Below are positions 9,501-11,336 of a stretch of 11,336 nucleotides of DNA, piece by piece. Every line of letters begins with the position of its first letter. The stretch's first letter is position 1. The notes under the pieces are model-generated. The model was not told the origin of the DNA, did not search any database, and saw nothing but the letters and a program-made list of their open reading frames with translations. The stretch comes from Baffinella frigidus (taxonomy: Eukaryota; Cryptophyceae; Cryptomonadales; Baffinellaceae), in contig MU646627.1 of NCBI GenBank assembly GCA_026770585.1, positions 203,004 through 214,339 on the forward strand, written 5' to 3'. The position numbers and the translations under genes are program-made.

Positions 9501-11336
9501 TGCTCACAGCGCGCACCGCCCGATCCATCTTCCCCCCCGATACTCATCAGGTAACCTTCGTGCTCCGTTTATCGTGTATTGTGTAGGGTGCTGGCTCCAT
9601 TTAGGGTGTAGGGTGTAGGGTGTAGGGTGTAGGGTGTGGGCCTTAGGGTGCAGTGTAGGGTGTAGGGTGTGAGGAACTTTGATGCGATGCCCCGGGGTAC
9701 ACACACTCAGCTGCTCAAAAGCCCAGATGTAATTGAATCTGATGTACACCCCACACCCTACATCCTCGAATCAAGGGGATCGAAAAGGGCTATTTGCTCC
9801 CGCTTTGAGGGCTGGTGGCAGGGGGGGGGGGGGGCGTTACGGACTGTCTTAAAGTTGACATGCTGGGGTTTCTGGTACAAAGGCGTGAAGTTTGGTGGTG
9901 ACATGGTGGGTTCCTGGTACAAAGGCGTGAAGATTGGTGGGTGTTGGCAGGGCCCGGTGCCGTCGCTGGTCCGAAAGGGCGCGACAGCCATCTCGCACCG
10001 CCCTCAGGTTACGAGTCCCTCTCAGAATGTACAATACAGGCCCTTCATGTATTGTACACACCCTAAAAGTATTGTACAGGTCCTACAAGTGTAGTACACG
10101 TCCTACAAGTATTGTACAAGTCCTACACGTATTGTACACGCCCTATAAGTATTGTACAGGCCTTATCAGTATTGTACATGCCCGTACCGTCGCTGATCCG
10201 GAAGGGCGCGACCGCGATCTCGCACCGCCCTCAGGTTACGAGCCCCTCTCAGAACGTACAATACAGGCCCTTCAAGTATTGTACACACCCTAAAAGTGTT
10301 GTACATGCCCTACAAGTATTGAACAGGTCCTACAAGTAGTGTACTCGCCCTACAAGTATTGTACAAGTCCTAAAAGTATTGTACACGCCCTATAAGTATT
10401 GTACAGGCCTTATAAGTATTGTACATGCCCGTACCTTCGCTGGTTCGGAAGGGCGCGACAGCCATCTCGCACCGCCCTCAGGTTACGAGCCCCTCTCAGA
10501 ATGTACTCTACAGGCCCTTCAAGTATTGTACACACCCTAAAAGTGTTGCACAGGCCCTGCAAGAATTGTACACGCCCTACAAGTATTGTACAAGTCCTAC
10601 ACGTATTGTACAAGTCCTAAAAGTTTTGTACACGTCCTATAAGTATTGTACAGGCCTTATAAGTATTGTACACGCCCGTACCTTCGCTGATCCGGAAGGG
10701 CGCGGCCGCGATCTCGCACCGCCCTCAGGTTACGAGCCCTACCTCTGCCTGAGTCAAACTGCGCTCGCCATAAATGTATTTTAGTTGCACGTTTGTACTA
10801 GATCTCCTTCTGTAAATATCCTCTTGTCCTTCTTAAGTTGACTACCATCTTAAGTGGACCCCCCCGCAGGTCATTCTTCGGGGGGGGGCTCTCAGAATAT
10901 CCACTCGAGGCAGGGTCCAAGTCCTTTGATTATGCAACTAAAATACAATCGGGCCCAATTCTTCTCAGACAGAGCTAGAATTTCGCGGGCCCCTTTCAGA
11001 GTGTCAGGGGGCCAATCGATTGCGTTGTTTTTCGTGAACCCTTAACCTAAACCCTGAAACATACCCCCCCACGCACTTTGTCCGTCTTAAGTTGACTACC
11101 ATCTTAAGTGGATCCTCCCCCGGCAGCTGCTGGCGCTCCAGCACTCATCCCTGGCCGCCTCCGTGGCCCTCACCGACCCCCTAACCTCCACTTTCGAAAT
11201 CCGCACCCCGCGCGCTTCGGATGAGGGGAGGGGCACAATGGCTCCAATGATCCAAAGAAATGGCTCCAACGCCACTGCCCCCGCGCCACTTAAGTGGATC
11301 GGACGCTCGGGCCCGCCTCTGGACGGGTGGGGAGGG
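290..11336 (+). CDS. Interior of one large multi-exon gene (17-exon model), partial at both ends
   Basis: Seventeen exon-like islands between repeat-filled introns join into one stop-free frame of 1431 nt (477 codons). The phases are 0 up to 2290; phase 1 between 2362 and 2590; 0 to 6371; phase 1 from 6476 to 8389; and 0 afterwards. Each island sits between an AG acceptor (mostly CAG) and a GT donor, or a GC donor at 2363, 4921 and 5267. The early exons resemble cyclic-nucleotide-binding folds; the remainder is not recognised. No start codon, stop codon, promoter or polyA context could be assigned, so the gene runs off both sides. Where an exon has several copies, the choice of copy in this model is mine; transcripts may use others. 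Single-gene structure is an inference from phase agreement and shared strand; two neighbouring genes cannot be excluded. Confidence 0.6.
569..604 (+). CDS. Exon, 36 nt, phase 0-0
   Basis: The island follows AACCCAG and ends at a GTGATG donor. It encodes AFWSGHLCLAKE, twelve codons that keep the frame of the previous exon. The peptide could correspond to the phosphate-binding-cassette region of a cyclic-nucleotide-binding domain (F-x-G-E-L-x-L), but the conserved glutamate is replaced by histidine, so ligand binding would be doubtful. Its brevity makes it less certain than the duplicated exons. Confidence 0.42.
632..746 (+). repeat. Direct repeat copy A of an unnamed roughly 115-bp element
   Basis: This copy aligns along its length with 958-1071. 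Shared blocks include GGACTT, the CCCTACGGTAGGCAAC core, CGTAGGGACATAGGGGG and a final GTAACGRAAACT. Within it CCCTACG and CGTAGGG can pair as a 7-bp stem, followed by a GGACA/TGTCC stem. No reading frame persists across both copies, so it looks like a non-coding mobile-type repeat. Confidence 0.65.
958..1071 (+). repeat. Direct repeat copy B of the same element
   Basis: This is the partner of 632-746. It shares a longer block, CCTAGGGCCCTACGGTAGG, with the inverted-repeat element around 9298-9320, and its AACCCTTAAGCGC resembles the ATCCCTTAAGTGG arm of that element. The three copies probably belong to one dispersed family. Confidence 0.65.
1123..1167 (+). CDS. Exon, 45 nt, phase 0-0 (copy 1 of 2)
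   Basis: The acceptor is GGTGCAG and the donor GTGAGT, the best donor in the window. It reads PGHAFVVKRRTYRIR. A related copy lies at 1351, where PAQAFVVARRKWR is read in the same frame; conservation of AFVV and of the basic residues supports coding. It would directly follow AFWSGHLCLAKE, and in a cNBD reading it supplies the strand after the phosphate-binding cassette. I see no catalytic motif. Confidence 0.55.
1172..1299 (+). repeat. 23-bp tandem repeat, about five units
   Basis: Four exact-length units begin at 1208, 1231, 1254 and 1277. Each starts GTATCAGAAACCGGGGGA (GCATC in the last) and ends in a variable five-base tail. A diverged first unit lies at 1172-1194, separated by 13 bp. 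The array starts immediately inside the donor of the 1123-1167 exon. It lies in the intron between two copies of one exon. Confidence 0.85.
1351..1388 (+). pseudogene. Second, diverged copy of the AFVV exon
   Basis: It follows CGAAAGCAG and encodes PAQAFVVARRKW before a GTAAAC donor. Compared with 1123-1167 it is shorter, and with the donor at 1389 it ends in a different phase (38 nt). Splicing it into the main chain would shift the frame. It may be a dead copy or an exon with an unusual donor. Confidence 0.42.
1389..1722 (+). repeat. Intron filled with 7-bp repeats, ACCAAAC variant
   Basis: From about 1432 to 1498 the unit is almost uniformly ACCAAAC; from 1560 onward it becomes mixed CCCGAAA and CCCTAAA. 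A non-repeat spacer at 1515-1550 contains no open exon that I can support. The minus-strand frames across this region are repeat translations. Confidence 0.75.
1723..1779 (+). CDS. Exon, 57 nt, phase 0-0; start of a cNBD-like domain (copy 1 of 2)
   Basis: Between AAAGCAG and GTCATC it reads EVQGFLMGHPCFKGLKPQE. This resembles the N-terminal segment of cyclic-nucleotide-binding domains (FL-x-x-x-P-L-F-x-G-L-x-x-x-E). Spliced to the exon at 2290 it continues KPQE-VASLVASG, as expected for the helix that follows. A copy with two base changes lies at 1871. Family assignment rests on motif shape only. Confidence 0.6.
1809..1870 (+). mobile_element. AAGTTGAC hairpin element, copy a
   Basis: The left arm is TAAGTTGAC (1827-1835) and the damaged right arm is GTCTACATT (1860-1868), with a 24-nt loop containing GGTTCGTGGTACAAATC. 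It is preceded by GGGTTGAGGGACTATTC, a block also found at copy b (3954) and in altered form at copy c (4469). It sits directly against the acceptor of the 1871 exon. Confidence 0.7.
1871..1924 (+). CDS. Second copy of the cNBD-start exon, 54 nt, phase 0-0
   Basis: It differs from 1723-1779 by one silent change (GGT to GGC) and one His-to-Tyr replacement; 58 of 60 bases in the surrounding segment are identical. The acceptor is ATTAG instead of CAG, so the first codon is lost, and the donor is GTCAAC. Either copy fits the frame of the next exon at 2290, so the two could be alternative exons. Hairpin element copy a (1809-1870) lies between them. Confidence 0.52.
1929..2289 (+). repeat. Intron of 7-bp repeats, mostly ACCAAAC and CCCCAAA
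   Basis: Two repeat blocks (about 1935-2035 and 2133-2285) flank a unique stretch at 2041-2132. That stretch includes a textbook pyrimidine-rich acceptor ending at 2082 followed by CATGGCCACAGG; a micro-exon there is possible but is not needed by the frame. Confidence 0.7.
2290..2362 (+). CDS. Exon, 73 nt, phase 0-1; cNBD core strand region
   Basis: After CAACAG it reads VASLVASGVGKVMDLEP and then TSVLFGK plus one base. The DLEP-x-x-VLF-x-KG shape matches the E-PG-x-x-LF-x-EG segment of cyclic-nucleotide-binding domains. No GT occurs at the right place, but a GC donor (AAAG|GCGCAA) leaves phase 1, exactly what the next exon needs: G joined to GT gives Gly, then Glu-Cys. That phase fit is the main support for the GC donor. 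It is a single copy. Confidence 0.6.
2363..2589 (+). repeat. Telomere-like intron: CCCTACA block then near-perfect CCCTAAA block
   Basis: Units of CCCTACA predominate at 2376-2450 and units of CCCTAAA at about 2503-2545, which is the plant-type telomere sequence. The intron ends at AACCAG. No coding sequence is visible. Confidence 0.85.
2590..2717 (+). CDS. Exon, 128 nt, phase 1-0; cNBD strand plus linker
   Basis: The first two bases complete a glycine codon from the previous exon; then ECTPDVLIVKRGCVNLCTP and IVLQRDELSAADRHHIP follow, ending SVVVTT before GTACCC. D-V-L-I-V-K-x-G-x-V-x-L is a good match to the D-x-L-Y-I-V-x-x-G-x-V-x-V strand pair of cyclic-nucleotide-binding domains. The later part does not show the phosphate-binding-cassette arginine. 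A copy of the second half lies at 2842. Other frames contain stops. Confidence 0.62.
2842..2898 (+). CDS. Partial copy of the preceding exon, 57 nt, phase 0-0
   Basis: It reads RGELSAADRHHIPSSVVTT before a GTATTA donor. Against 2661-2717 most differences are silent (CTC TCG to CTT TCC, ATC CCC to ATA CCG, GTC ACC to GTT ACT), so the copy evolved under protein constraint. The acceptor is CCGTAG, not CAG. It could be an alternative downstream exon. Confidence 0.5.
2899..3099 (+). repeat. Degenerate CCCGAAA-type intron
   Basis: The stretch is mixed AACCCGAAAC-like units broken by CTGTATCCCCCAATAC, which recurs at 3053 as CTCTATCCCCCAATAC, a short direct repeat. No exon is supported. Confidence 0.6.
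3100..3154 (+). pseudogene. Broken copy 1 of the TSNAIIND exon
   Basis: It follows AAAGCAG and reads VTSNAIIN, then loses seven bases relative to copies 2 and 3 (AACGACGTGGTC versus AACGA), which shifts the frame. Matching sequence continues to about 3154 (GGCCCGAGGGCCCGGAGGCACC). It is a dead exon copy. Confidence 0.65.
3155..3338 (+). other. AT-richer unique intron with half a hairpin element
   Basis: This is not telomere-like. It includes ACAAATCTGTCAACTTTG (around 3290-3307), matching the right half of the hairpin element family, with a weak GAGTCAAC left arm. It ends at the CACCCAG acceptor of the next exon copy. I see no gene here. Confidence 0.45.
3339..3404 (+). pseudogene. Truncated copy 2 of the TSNAIIND exon
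   Basis: The frame is intact: VTSNAIINDVVEWPEGPEAP then TI, after which similarity stops at 3404 and no donor appears at the homologous point. Compared with copy 3, most changes are in third codon positions. It is probably not used as a complete exon. Confidence 0.55.
3405..3572 (+). other. Unique AT-richer intron segment
   Basis: It contains two similar phrases, TAGTACTCTCTACAA (about 3457) and TGGTACTGTCTACAACG (about 3495). It ends with short telomere-like sequence and an AACCAG acceptor. No exon is supported. Confidence 0.35.
3573..3707 (+). CDS. Exon, 135 nt, phase 0-0 (intact copy 3 of 3)
   Basis: It reads VTSNAIINDVVDWPEGPGAP, then TIHHVLEAWLANPEQF and TAVAATKCQ, ending at CAG|GTGCCC: 45 codons with no stop. 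The two damaged copies upstream share the start and the frame. The peptide is hydrophilic with two likely helices (HHVLEAWLA and EQFTAVAATK). I do not recognise a family. It is among the longest and best supported exons in the window. Confidence 0.7.
3708..3881 (+). repeat. CCCGAAA-type intron
   Basis: The intron is made of AAACCCGAAACC and AACCCAGAACC units with a 7-bp rhythm. It ends at CGAAGCAG. Plus-strand NPKPETRNP-like and minus-strand GFRVSGFGF-like frames here are repeat artefacts. Confidence 0.75.
3882..3917 (+). pseudogene. Truncated copy 1 of the VIALSKERI exon
   Basis: It follows GAAGCAG and reads AIALRKEKIARN, after which homology ends in C-rich sequence. No donor is present at the homologous position. 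It is the 5' fragment of the exon complete at 4083. Confidence 0.55.
3954..4063 (+). mobile_element. AAGTTGAC hairpin element, copy b
   Basis: Perfect 9-bp arms AAAGTTGAC (3972-3980) and GTCAACTTT (4005-4013) enclose 24 nt. The upstream block GGGTTGAGGGACTATTC is shared with copy a; a downstream block (TTTGGGG, GGAAAAG, GGTGAG) is shared with copy c. It ends 19 bp before the exon at 4083. Confidence 0.78.
4083..4157 (+). CDS. Exon, 75 nt, phase 0-0 (intact copy 2 of 4)
   Basis: Between GGATGCAG and GTTGTG it reads VIALSKERIVQNQSQGHAQ then RHLLQE, 25 codons. Three other copies (3882, 4351, 4582) keep parts of the same peptide and the GAG|GTTRTG donor. It is predicted to be a polar helix; no family is recognised. 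Confidence 0.65.
4158..4280 (+). repeat. CCCGAAA-type intron
   Basis: The block is nearly uniform CCCGAAA from 4168 to 4215 and then degenerate. It leads directly into hairpin element copy e. Confidence 0.75.
4281..4345 (-). mobile_element. AAGTTGAC hairpin element, copy e (reverse orientation)
   Basis: The arms are AAGTTGAC (4283-4290) and GTCAACTT (4315-4322), again with a 24-nt loop. The loop GGATTTGTACCACACGG is the reverse complement of the CGTGGTACAAATC loop of copies a and c, and the right flank AAGGATATTCC matches the reversed GGACTATTCTTAAG flank. Confidence 0.75.
4351..4416 (+). CDS. Copy 3 of the SKERIVQNQ exon
   Basis: The frame is intact: VSKERIVQNQSQGRAQRQ, then FLQE before a GTTATG donor. 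The start is altered: no CAG directly precedes it, and an AAG eleven or so bases upstream (CCGCAAG|TCTCTTGAGGGT) would keep the frame as SLEGVSKER. It is possibly an alternative exon to 4083-4157. Confidence 0.48.
4469..4580 (+). mobile_element. AAGTTGAC hairpin element, copy c
   Basis: Perfect arms AAAGTTGAC (4487-4495) and GTCAACTTT (4520-4528) enclose a 24-nt loop with GGATTCGTGGTACAAATTC. The downstream block TTTGGGGTGGAAAAG and GGTGAGGCCGTATAGAC parallels copy b. It abuts the truncated exon at 4582. Confidence 0.78.
4582..4620 (+). pseudogene. Copy 4 (3' part) of the SKERIVQNQ exon
   Basis: It reads QSQGRAPRHFLSE before GTTATG. The SKERIVQN half is missing, because hairpin element copy c runs straight into the middle of the exon. 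The donor and frame are kept, and CAG at 4582-4584 could serve as an acceptor for a shortened exon. Confidence 0.45.
4621..4866 (+). repeat. Intron with a CCCCAAA block
   Basis: A unique part (4621-4770) is followed by a nearly uniform CCCCAAA array (about 4778-4858). It ends at CGCGCAG. No exon is supported in the unique part. Confidence 0.7.
4867..4920 (+). CDS. Exon, 54 nt, phase 0-0, GC donor
   Basis: It reads IMQAMRTFHGARMSKISQ, 18 codons, between GCGCAG and a GC donor (CAG|GCACAC). It is single copy. The peptide is basic and probably helical. It stands out sharply from the repeats on both sides. No family is recognised. Confidence 0.55.
4921..5149 (+). repeat. Intron of CCCTAAA then ACCATAA units
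   Basis: The first part is telomere-like; from about 5018 to 5138 the unit is ACCATAA or a close variant, still 7 bp. It ends at AACACAG. Confidence 0.8.
5150..5266 (+). CDS. Exon, 117 nt, phase 0-0 (full copy 1 of 4), GC donor
   Basis: It reads ARAGLITGEKVREKVPSE, then RRPARELENHVRDLGARRYV and a final K: 39 codons. The GC donor (AAG|GCATGC) follows. Three shorter copies of its second half (5374, 5515, 5676) end at the same point. The sequence is highly charged and suggests a helix or coiled coil; I do not recognise the family. Confidence 0.68.
5267..5514 (+). repeat. G-strand telomere-like repeats around exon copy 2
   Basis: At about 5305-5372 and 5437-5512 the repeats are G-rich on the + strand (GGTTTGGGGTTAGGG type), opposite to most other introns. 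This inversion coincides with the tandem copies of the RRPARELE exon. Confidence 0.75.
5374..5436 (+). CDS. Copy 2 of the RRPARELE exon (3' half)
   Basis: The frame is intact: RRPVRELERLVRDLGARRYV plus K, with a canonical donor AAG|GTCGGG. No CAG acceptor precedes it; TGAG at 5364-5367 could serve in phase. Differences from 5204-5266 are mainly silent or conservative. Confidence 0.48.
5515..5579 (+). pseudogene. Frameshifted copy 3 of the RRPARELE exon
   Basis: It starts RPARELERRV and ends GARRYVK, but between the two it has two more bases than the intact copies, so the halves lie in different frames. A GC follows AAG, as in copy 1. Confidence 0.6.
5676..5711 (+). pseudogene. Truncated copy 4 of the RRPARELE exon
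   Basis: Only HFRDLGARRYVK remains. It is followed by GAATGA, so there is no GT or GC donor. It lies 19 bp from the inverted-repeat element at 5731. Confidence 0.55.
5731..5842. mobile_element. 112-bp MITE-like inverted-repeat element
   Basis: Terminal arms of 24 bp at 5731-5754 and 5819-5842 are reverse complements at 23 of 24 positions (arm begins CCGCTGCCGA, then a run ending GGAAGGAACA). A central hairpin CATGTCC/GGACATG lies at 5787-5807. There is no coding capacity. I could not identify a clear target-site duplication. Confidence 0.75.
5843..6370 (+). other. Long intron: AT-rich tract, telomere-like block, purine-rich stretch
   Basis: It contains an AT-rich, near-palindromic TATA-type tract (about 5866-5960), telomere-like repeats (about 5993-6130), a GAGAG-rich stretch (6180-6270) and a perfect 10-bp hairpin (6277-6313). 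No exon is supported. It ends at GACAACAG. Confidence 0.5.
6277..6313. other. Perfect 10-bp hairpin inside intron
   Basis: CAGGTTATTG (6277-6286) and CAATAACCTG (6304-6313) are exact reverse complements separated by 17 nt. It lies 58 bp upstream of the exon at 6371. Confidence 0.65.
6371..6476 (+). CDS. Exon, 106 nt, phase 0-1 (copy 1 of 3)
   Basis: It reads KQVPLFGGTQQPLKPSEAAS, then REIEREDAHRITLAA, plus one base before GTCCCA. The phase-1 end fits the next exon in the model at 7406 (G joined to TG gives Val). A copy lies at 6577-6698 and a fragment at 6766. The VPLFGG start is faintly cNBD-like, but I would not assign a domain. Confidence 0.58.
6577..6698 (+). CDS. Copy 2 of the QQPLKPSE exon
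   Basis: It reads VEWRVMVFRAKQQPLTPSEA, then TSRESERGGVHRISLAAG. The core aligns codon by codon with copy 1, with conservative changes. The acceptor would be ATTTAG. At the homologous donor position it has GGGCTC instead of GGTCCC, so the donor is lost or displaced; this copy may be unused. Confidence 0.45.
6699..6960 (+). repeat. Degenerate telomere-like and C-rich intron
   Basis: Mixed AAACCCC units lead to a block GAAATCCTCCCCCCCAACCC at about 6909. The same block recurs at 7253 before further copies of the next exon, so a segment of roughly 345 bp seems duplicated. Confidence 0.6.
6766..6791 (+). pseudogene. Fragment, copy 3 of the QQPLKPSE exon
   Basis: Only the end is kept (GCATTCTCGCCGCCGGTCCC), including the GCCG|GTCCCACC donor region identical to that of copy 1. 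The adjoining AGTTGTACGGTCTATA is an inverted match to TGTAGACTGTACAACT upstream of copy 2. Confidence 0.45.
6968..7038 (+). pseudogene. Degenerate copy of the RVDALRLPRLTRDRDPL exon
   Basis: GCGCGTGGACCGG, GCGGCCGCGCCTAACGCGACC and CCCCTCCACCT align with the exon at 7406, but there are deletions and a TAA in frame. It is followed by the 20-bp repeat family. Confidence 0.5.
7092..7172 (+). repeat. Array of the 20-bp ATTGTACA repeat (four units)
   Basis: Four consecutive 20-bp units share the form CCTACAAGTATTGTACATGC, the same repeat that forms the large arrays at 10041-10676. The last unit ends ATTGCAG, creating the acceptor for the fragment that follows. Confidence 0.75.
7172..7218 (+). 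pseudogene. 5' fragment of the VLSPRVDAL exon
   Basis: GTGCTCTCTCCACGCCGCGCGTGGACGCTCTT resembles the start of 7406-7492, but five extra bases between CCA and GTGGAC break the frame. It lacks the 3' half. A further short 5' fragment (TGCTCTCACCAAAAAGC) occurs at 7315-7331. Confidence 0.42.
7406..7492 (+). CDS. Exon, 87 nt, phase 1-1 (fullest copy)
   Basis: After TCTGGCAG it reads, with one base from the previous exon, VLSPRVDALRLPRLTRHRDR then DPLHLEDSF, and ends in phase 1 before GTCCGA. Four later copies (7611, 7731, 7903, 8035) keep DRDPLHLEESF in the same frame, with almost all differences silent or conservative. No family is recognised. Confidence 0.62.
7493..7610 (+). repeat. CCCGAAA-type intron
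   Basis: Units of CCCGAAA and CCTGAGA fill the space between two exon copies. Comparable blocks occupy 7654-7730, 7768-7810, 7952-8034 and 8072-8253, the last ending in CCCCAAA units. Confidence 0.75.
7611..7653 (+). CDS. Short copy of the DPLHLEESF exon
   Basis: It reads GRDPLHLEESF plus one base before GTCCGA. No clear AG acceptor is seen; homology begins at CGCCACCG. It could be a remnant. Codon-level match to 7406-7492 is excellent. Confidence 0.4.
7731..7767 (+). pseudogene. Short copy of the DPLHLEESF exon, GC at donor
   Basis: It reads DRDPLHLEKSF plus one base. GCCCGA replaces GTCCGA, so it has a GC donor or a lost donor. No acceptor is evident. Confidence 0.4.
7811..7876 (+). repeat. 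Diverged 20-bp ATTGTACA repeat (about three units)
   Basis: CATATGTATTTTAAAT, CTACAGGTATTATACAG and CTACAACTATTGTACAC are spaced by 20 bp. It sits just upstream of another exon copy, as at 7092. Confidence 0.6.
7903..7951 (+). CDS. Copy of the PRLTRDRDPLQLEESF exon
   Basis: It reads PRLTRDRDPLQLEESF plus one base before GTCCGA, with no stop. It starts after CCGATTC without a clear AG acceptor. Phase and donor equal those of 7406-7492. Changes such as CTC/CTG and CCC/CCT are silent. Confidence 0.42.
8035..8071 (+). CDS. Short copy of the DPLQLEESF exon
   Basis: It reads DRDPLQLEESF plus one base before GTCCGA. It shares Gln for His with 7903, so these two copies are each other's closest relatives. 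There is no AG acceptor at the edge. Confidence 0.4.
8254..8295 (+). CDS. Exon, 42 nt, phase 1-1
   Basis: After AAAGCAG the phase carried over from the previous exon gives GSEQRPAAPSLLFP, ending in phase 1 before GTACAC. It is single copy and proline-rich. It is supported by good splice sites and phase agreement on both sides. Confidence 0.5.
8296..8388 (+). repeat. CCCCAAA-type intron
   Basis: A short intron of CCCCAAA and CCCAAAA units ends at CACCAG. Confidence 0.75.
8389..8438 (+). CDS. Exon, 50 nt, phase 1-0
   Basis: With the carried base it reads GGRARRSEASGLRIPVE and ends at GAG|GTTGCC in phase 0. It is single copy and arginine-rich. It restores phase 0 for the following exon family, which is good support. 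Confidence 0.5.
8506..8535 (+). pseudogene. Fragment, copy 1 of the RNFDARPG exon
   Basis: After CTCCCAG it reads GVAQVRNFDT in the family frame and then runs into repeats with no donor. It is the first of seven copies in this region. Confidence 0.45.
8637..8679 (+). pseudogene. Copy 2 of the RNFDARPG exon, cut by a GT microsatellite
   Basis: A strong pyrimidine-rich acceptor (CCCCAG) precedes LRNFDARPGVHSQL. The frame is intact, but homology stops where the GT repeat begins. A distant GT could act as donor. Confidence 0.48.
8681..8775 (+). repeat. GT/GTAT microsatellite
   Basis: About 90 bp of TG dinucleotides with scattered C, A and TATATA interruptions. Valine-cysteine or threonine-histidine frames across it are artefacts. 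Confidence 0.92.
8843..8890 (+). pseudogene. Copy 3 of the RNFDARPG exon, ends in a stop
   Basis: After TCTCAG it reads AMAQRRNIDAGPAWVI and then TGA. Several replacements (NFDARPG to NIDAGPA) and loss of the TQLLTARTARS part mark it as decayed. Confidence 0.55.
8967..9034 (+). pseudogene. Copy 4 of the RNFDARPG exon, truncated by hairpin element f
   Basis: After CTTCAG it reads VMAQLRNFDARPGTRTQLLT, then FL. Homology ends where the hairpin element begins at about 9033, which suggests an insertion into, or a recombination with, the exon copy. Confidence 0.55.
9033..9099 (-). mobile_element. AAGTTGAC hairpin element, copy f (reverse orientation)
   Basis: The arms AAAGTTGAC (9037-9045) and GTCAACTTG (9070-9078) enclose 24 nt. 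The loop GGATTTGCACCACGAGCCC is the reverse complement of the family loop, and the right flank (GAGGATAGTC, GAGTCCCTAA) is the reverse of GGGACTATTCTTAAG. Confidence 0.78.
9123..9224 (+). CDS. Exon, 102 nt, phase 0-0 (copy 5 of 7, intact)
   Basis: Between CTACAG and GTACTT it reads VMAQLRKLDARPGAHTQL, then RTPRTARSIFPPDTSQ: 34 codons. The copy at 9458 shares the last 26 residues with few changes. No family is recognised. Acceptor, donor and frame are all intact, so this or the 9458 copy is likely used. Confidence 0.65.
9240..9358. mobile_element. Inverted-repeat element with TATCCCTTAAGTGG arms
   Basis: TATCCCTTAAGTGG (9248-9261) and CCACTTAAGGGATA (9339-9352) are perfect reverse complements; weaker pairing (GGCCTAT, ATAGCC) extends outward. 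The interior holds CCTAGGGCCCTACGGTAGG, which is also in the repeat at 958-1071. It is non-coding and about 120 bp. Confidence 0.7.
9359..9457 (+). repeat. G-strand telomere-like repeat, GTAGGGT type
   Basis: The + strand carries GGTTTGGGG and then GGTGTAGGGTGTAGGG units of 7 bp. A second block of the same type occupies about 9602-9665. The orientation is opposite to the CCCTAAA introns. Confidence 0.8.
9458..9550 (+). CDS. Exon, 93 nt, phase 0-0 (copy 6 of 7, intact)
   Basis: It reads DVRNFDARPGAHTQLLTART then ARSIFPPDTHQ before GTAACC. The acceptor is a TAG formed within the G-rich repeat. It lacks the VMAQ start of copy 5 but keeps the frame; probably an alternative to 9123-9224. Confidence 0.58.
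9666..9728 (+). CDS. Exon, 63 nt, phase 0-0 (copy 7 of 7)
   Basis: It reads GVRNFDAMPRGTHTQLLKSP plus D before GTAATT. Relative to copy 6 it has one extra codon (RPG to MPRG) and a shortened end, yet remains open and in phase. The acceptor is TAG at the edge of the GTAGGGT repeat. Confidence 0.48.
9821..9834 (+). repeat. Run of 14 G
   Basis: An uninterrupted G14 tract sits between exon copy 7 and hairpin element copy d. Its length may be uncertain in the underlying assembly. Confidence 0.85.
9838..9940 (+). mobile_element. AAGTTGAC hairpin element, copy d, with internal 42-bp duplication
   Basis: The left arm AAAGTTGAC (9851-9859) and imperfect right arm GTGAAGTTT (9885-9893) enclose 25 nt. 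The segment CTGGTACAAAGGCGTGAAG is repeated 42 bp later (9872 and 9914). It lies just before the acceptor of the exon at 9951. Confidence 0.7.
9951..10007 (+). CDS. Exon, 57 nt, phase 0-0 (copy 1 of 4)
   Basis: Between TTGGCAG and GTTACG it reads GPVPSLVRKGATAISHRPQ. The four copies (others at 10181, 10428, 10675) differ only by silent changes, Val/Ile and Thr/Ala, apart from the first residues. This is the only copy with a CAG acceptor directly in front. Function unknown. Confidence 0.62.
10041..10182 (+). repeat. 20-bp ATTGTACA array 1 (seven units)
   Basis: The unit is close to CCTACAAGTATTGTACACGC. TTGTACAA-like palindromes recur each unit. An inverted half-unit (TGTACAATAC, 10028-10037) precedes it and forms a perfect 10-bp hairpin with 10049-10058. 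Confidence 0.88.
10181..10234 (+). CDS. Copy 2 of the PVPSLVRKG exon
   Basis: It reads PVPSLIRKGATAISHRPQ, with the same CAG|GTTACG donor. It is preceded by the 20-bp array, not by a CAG; a TCAG lies 11 nt upstream (10167-10170), which would change the phase. Silent differences against copy 1 support past or present coding. Confidence 0.5.
10268..10429 (+). repeat. 20-bp ATTGTACA array 2 (eight units)
   Basis: Eight units, the first (CCCTTCAAGTATTGTACAC) and last (CTTATAAGTATTGTACATGC) matching the first and last of array 3, so whole arrays were duplicated as blocks together with the exon copies. Confidence 0.88.
10428..10481 (+). CDS. Copy 3 of the PVPSLVRKG exon
   Basis: It reads PVPSLVRKGATAISHRPQ and shares GTT/GTC Val and ACAGCC with copy 1. 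The donor GTTACG is kept. An AAG in the repeat is the nearest potential acceptor. Confidence 0.5.
10514..10676 (+). repeat. 20-bp ATTGTACA array 3 (eight units)
   Basis: The organisation is the same as array 2. The inverted half-unit in front is mutated (TGTACTCTAC), so the hairpin at the array edge is lost in this copy. Confidence 0.88.
10675..10728 (+). CDS. Copy 4 of the PVPSLVRKG exon
   Basis: It reads PVPSLIRKGAAAISHRPQ; it shares ATC Ile and GCG codons with copy 2. The donor GTTACG is present. After it the 20-bp array is absent and unique sequence begins. Confidence 0.5.
10729..11126 (+). other. Intron with duplicated pre-acceptor block
   Basis: Mostly unique sequence. A 28-bp block (TCTTAAGTTGACTACCATCT and on) occurs identically at 10831-10858 and 11085-11112, each time about 10-14 bp before a C-rich stretch and CAG. 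After the first (10870) the reading VILRGGALRIS closes with a stop in one frame, while another frame stays open to 11045; an exon there is possible but not supported by a copy or phase. Confidence 0.45.
11127..11336 (+). CDS. Exon, phase 0, running off the window
   Basis: After CCGGCAG the frame is open for 70 codons to the window edge: LLALQHSSLAASVALTDPL, then TSTFEIRTPRASDEGRG and on. The phase agrees with the upstream exons. The start looks like an amphipathic, alanine-rich helix. The true 3' boundary is unknown and the part after about 11225 may be intron. The perfect palindrome CCACTTAAGTGG lies within it (11285-11296). Confidence 0.45.
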   Translation, partial: MLALQHSSLAASVALTDPLTSTFEIRTPRASDEGRGTMAPMIQRNGSNATAPAPLKWIGRSGPPLDGWGG

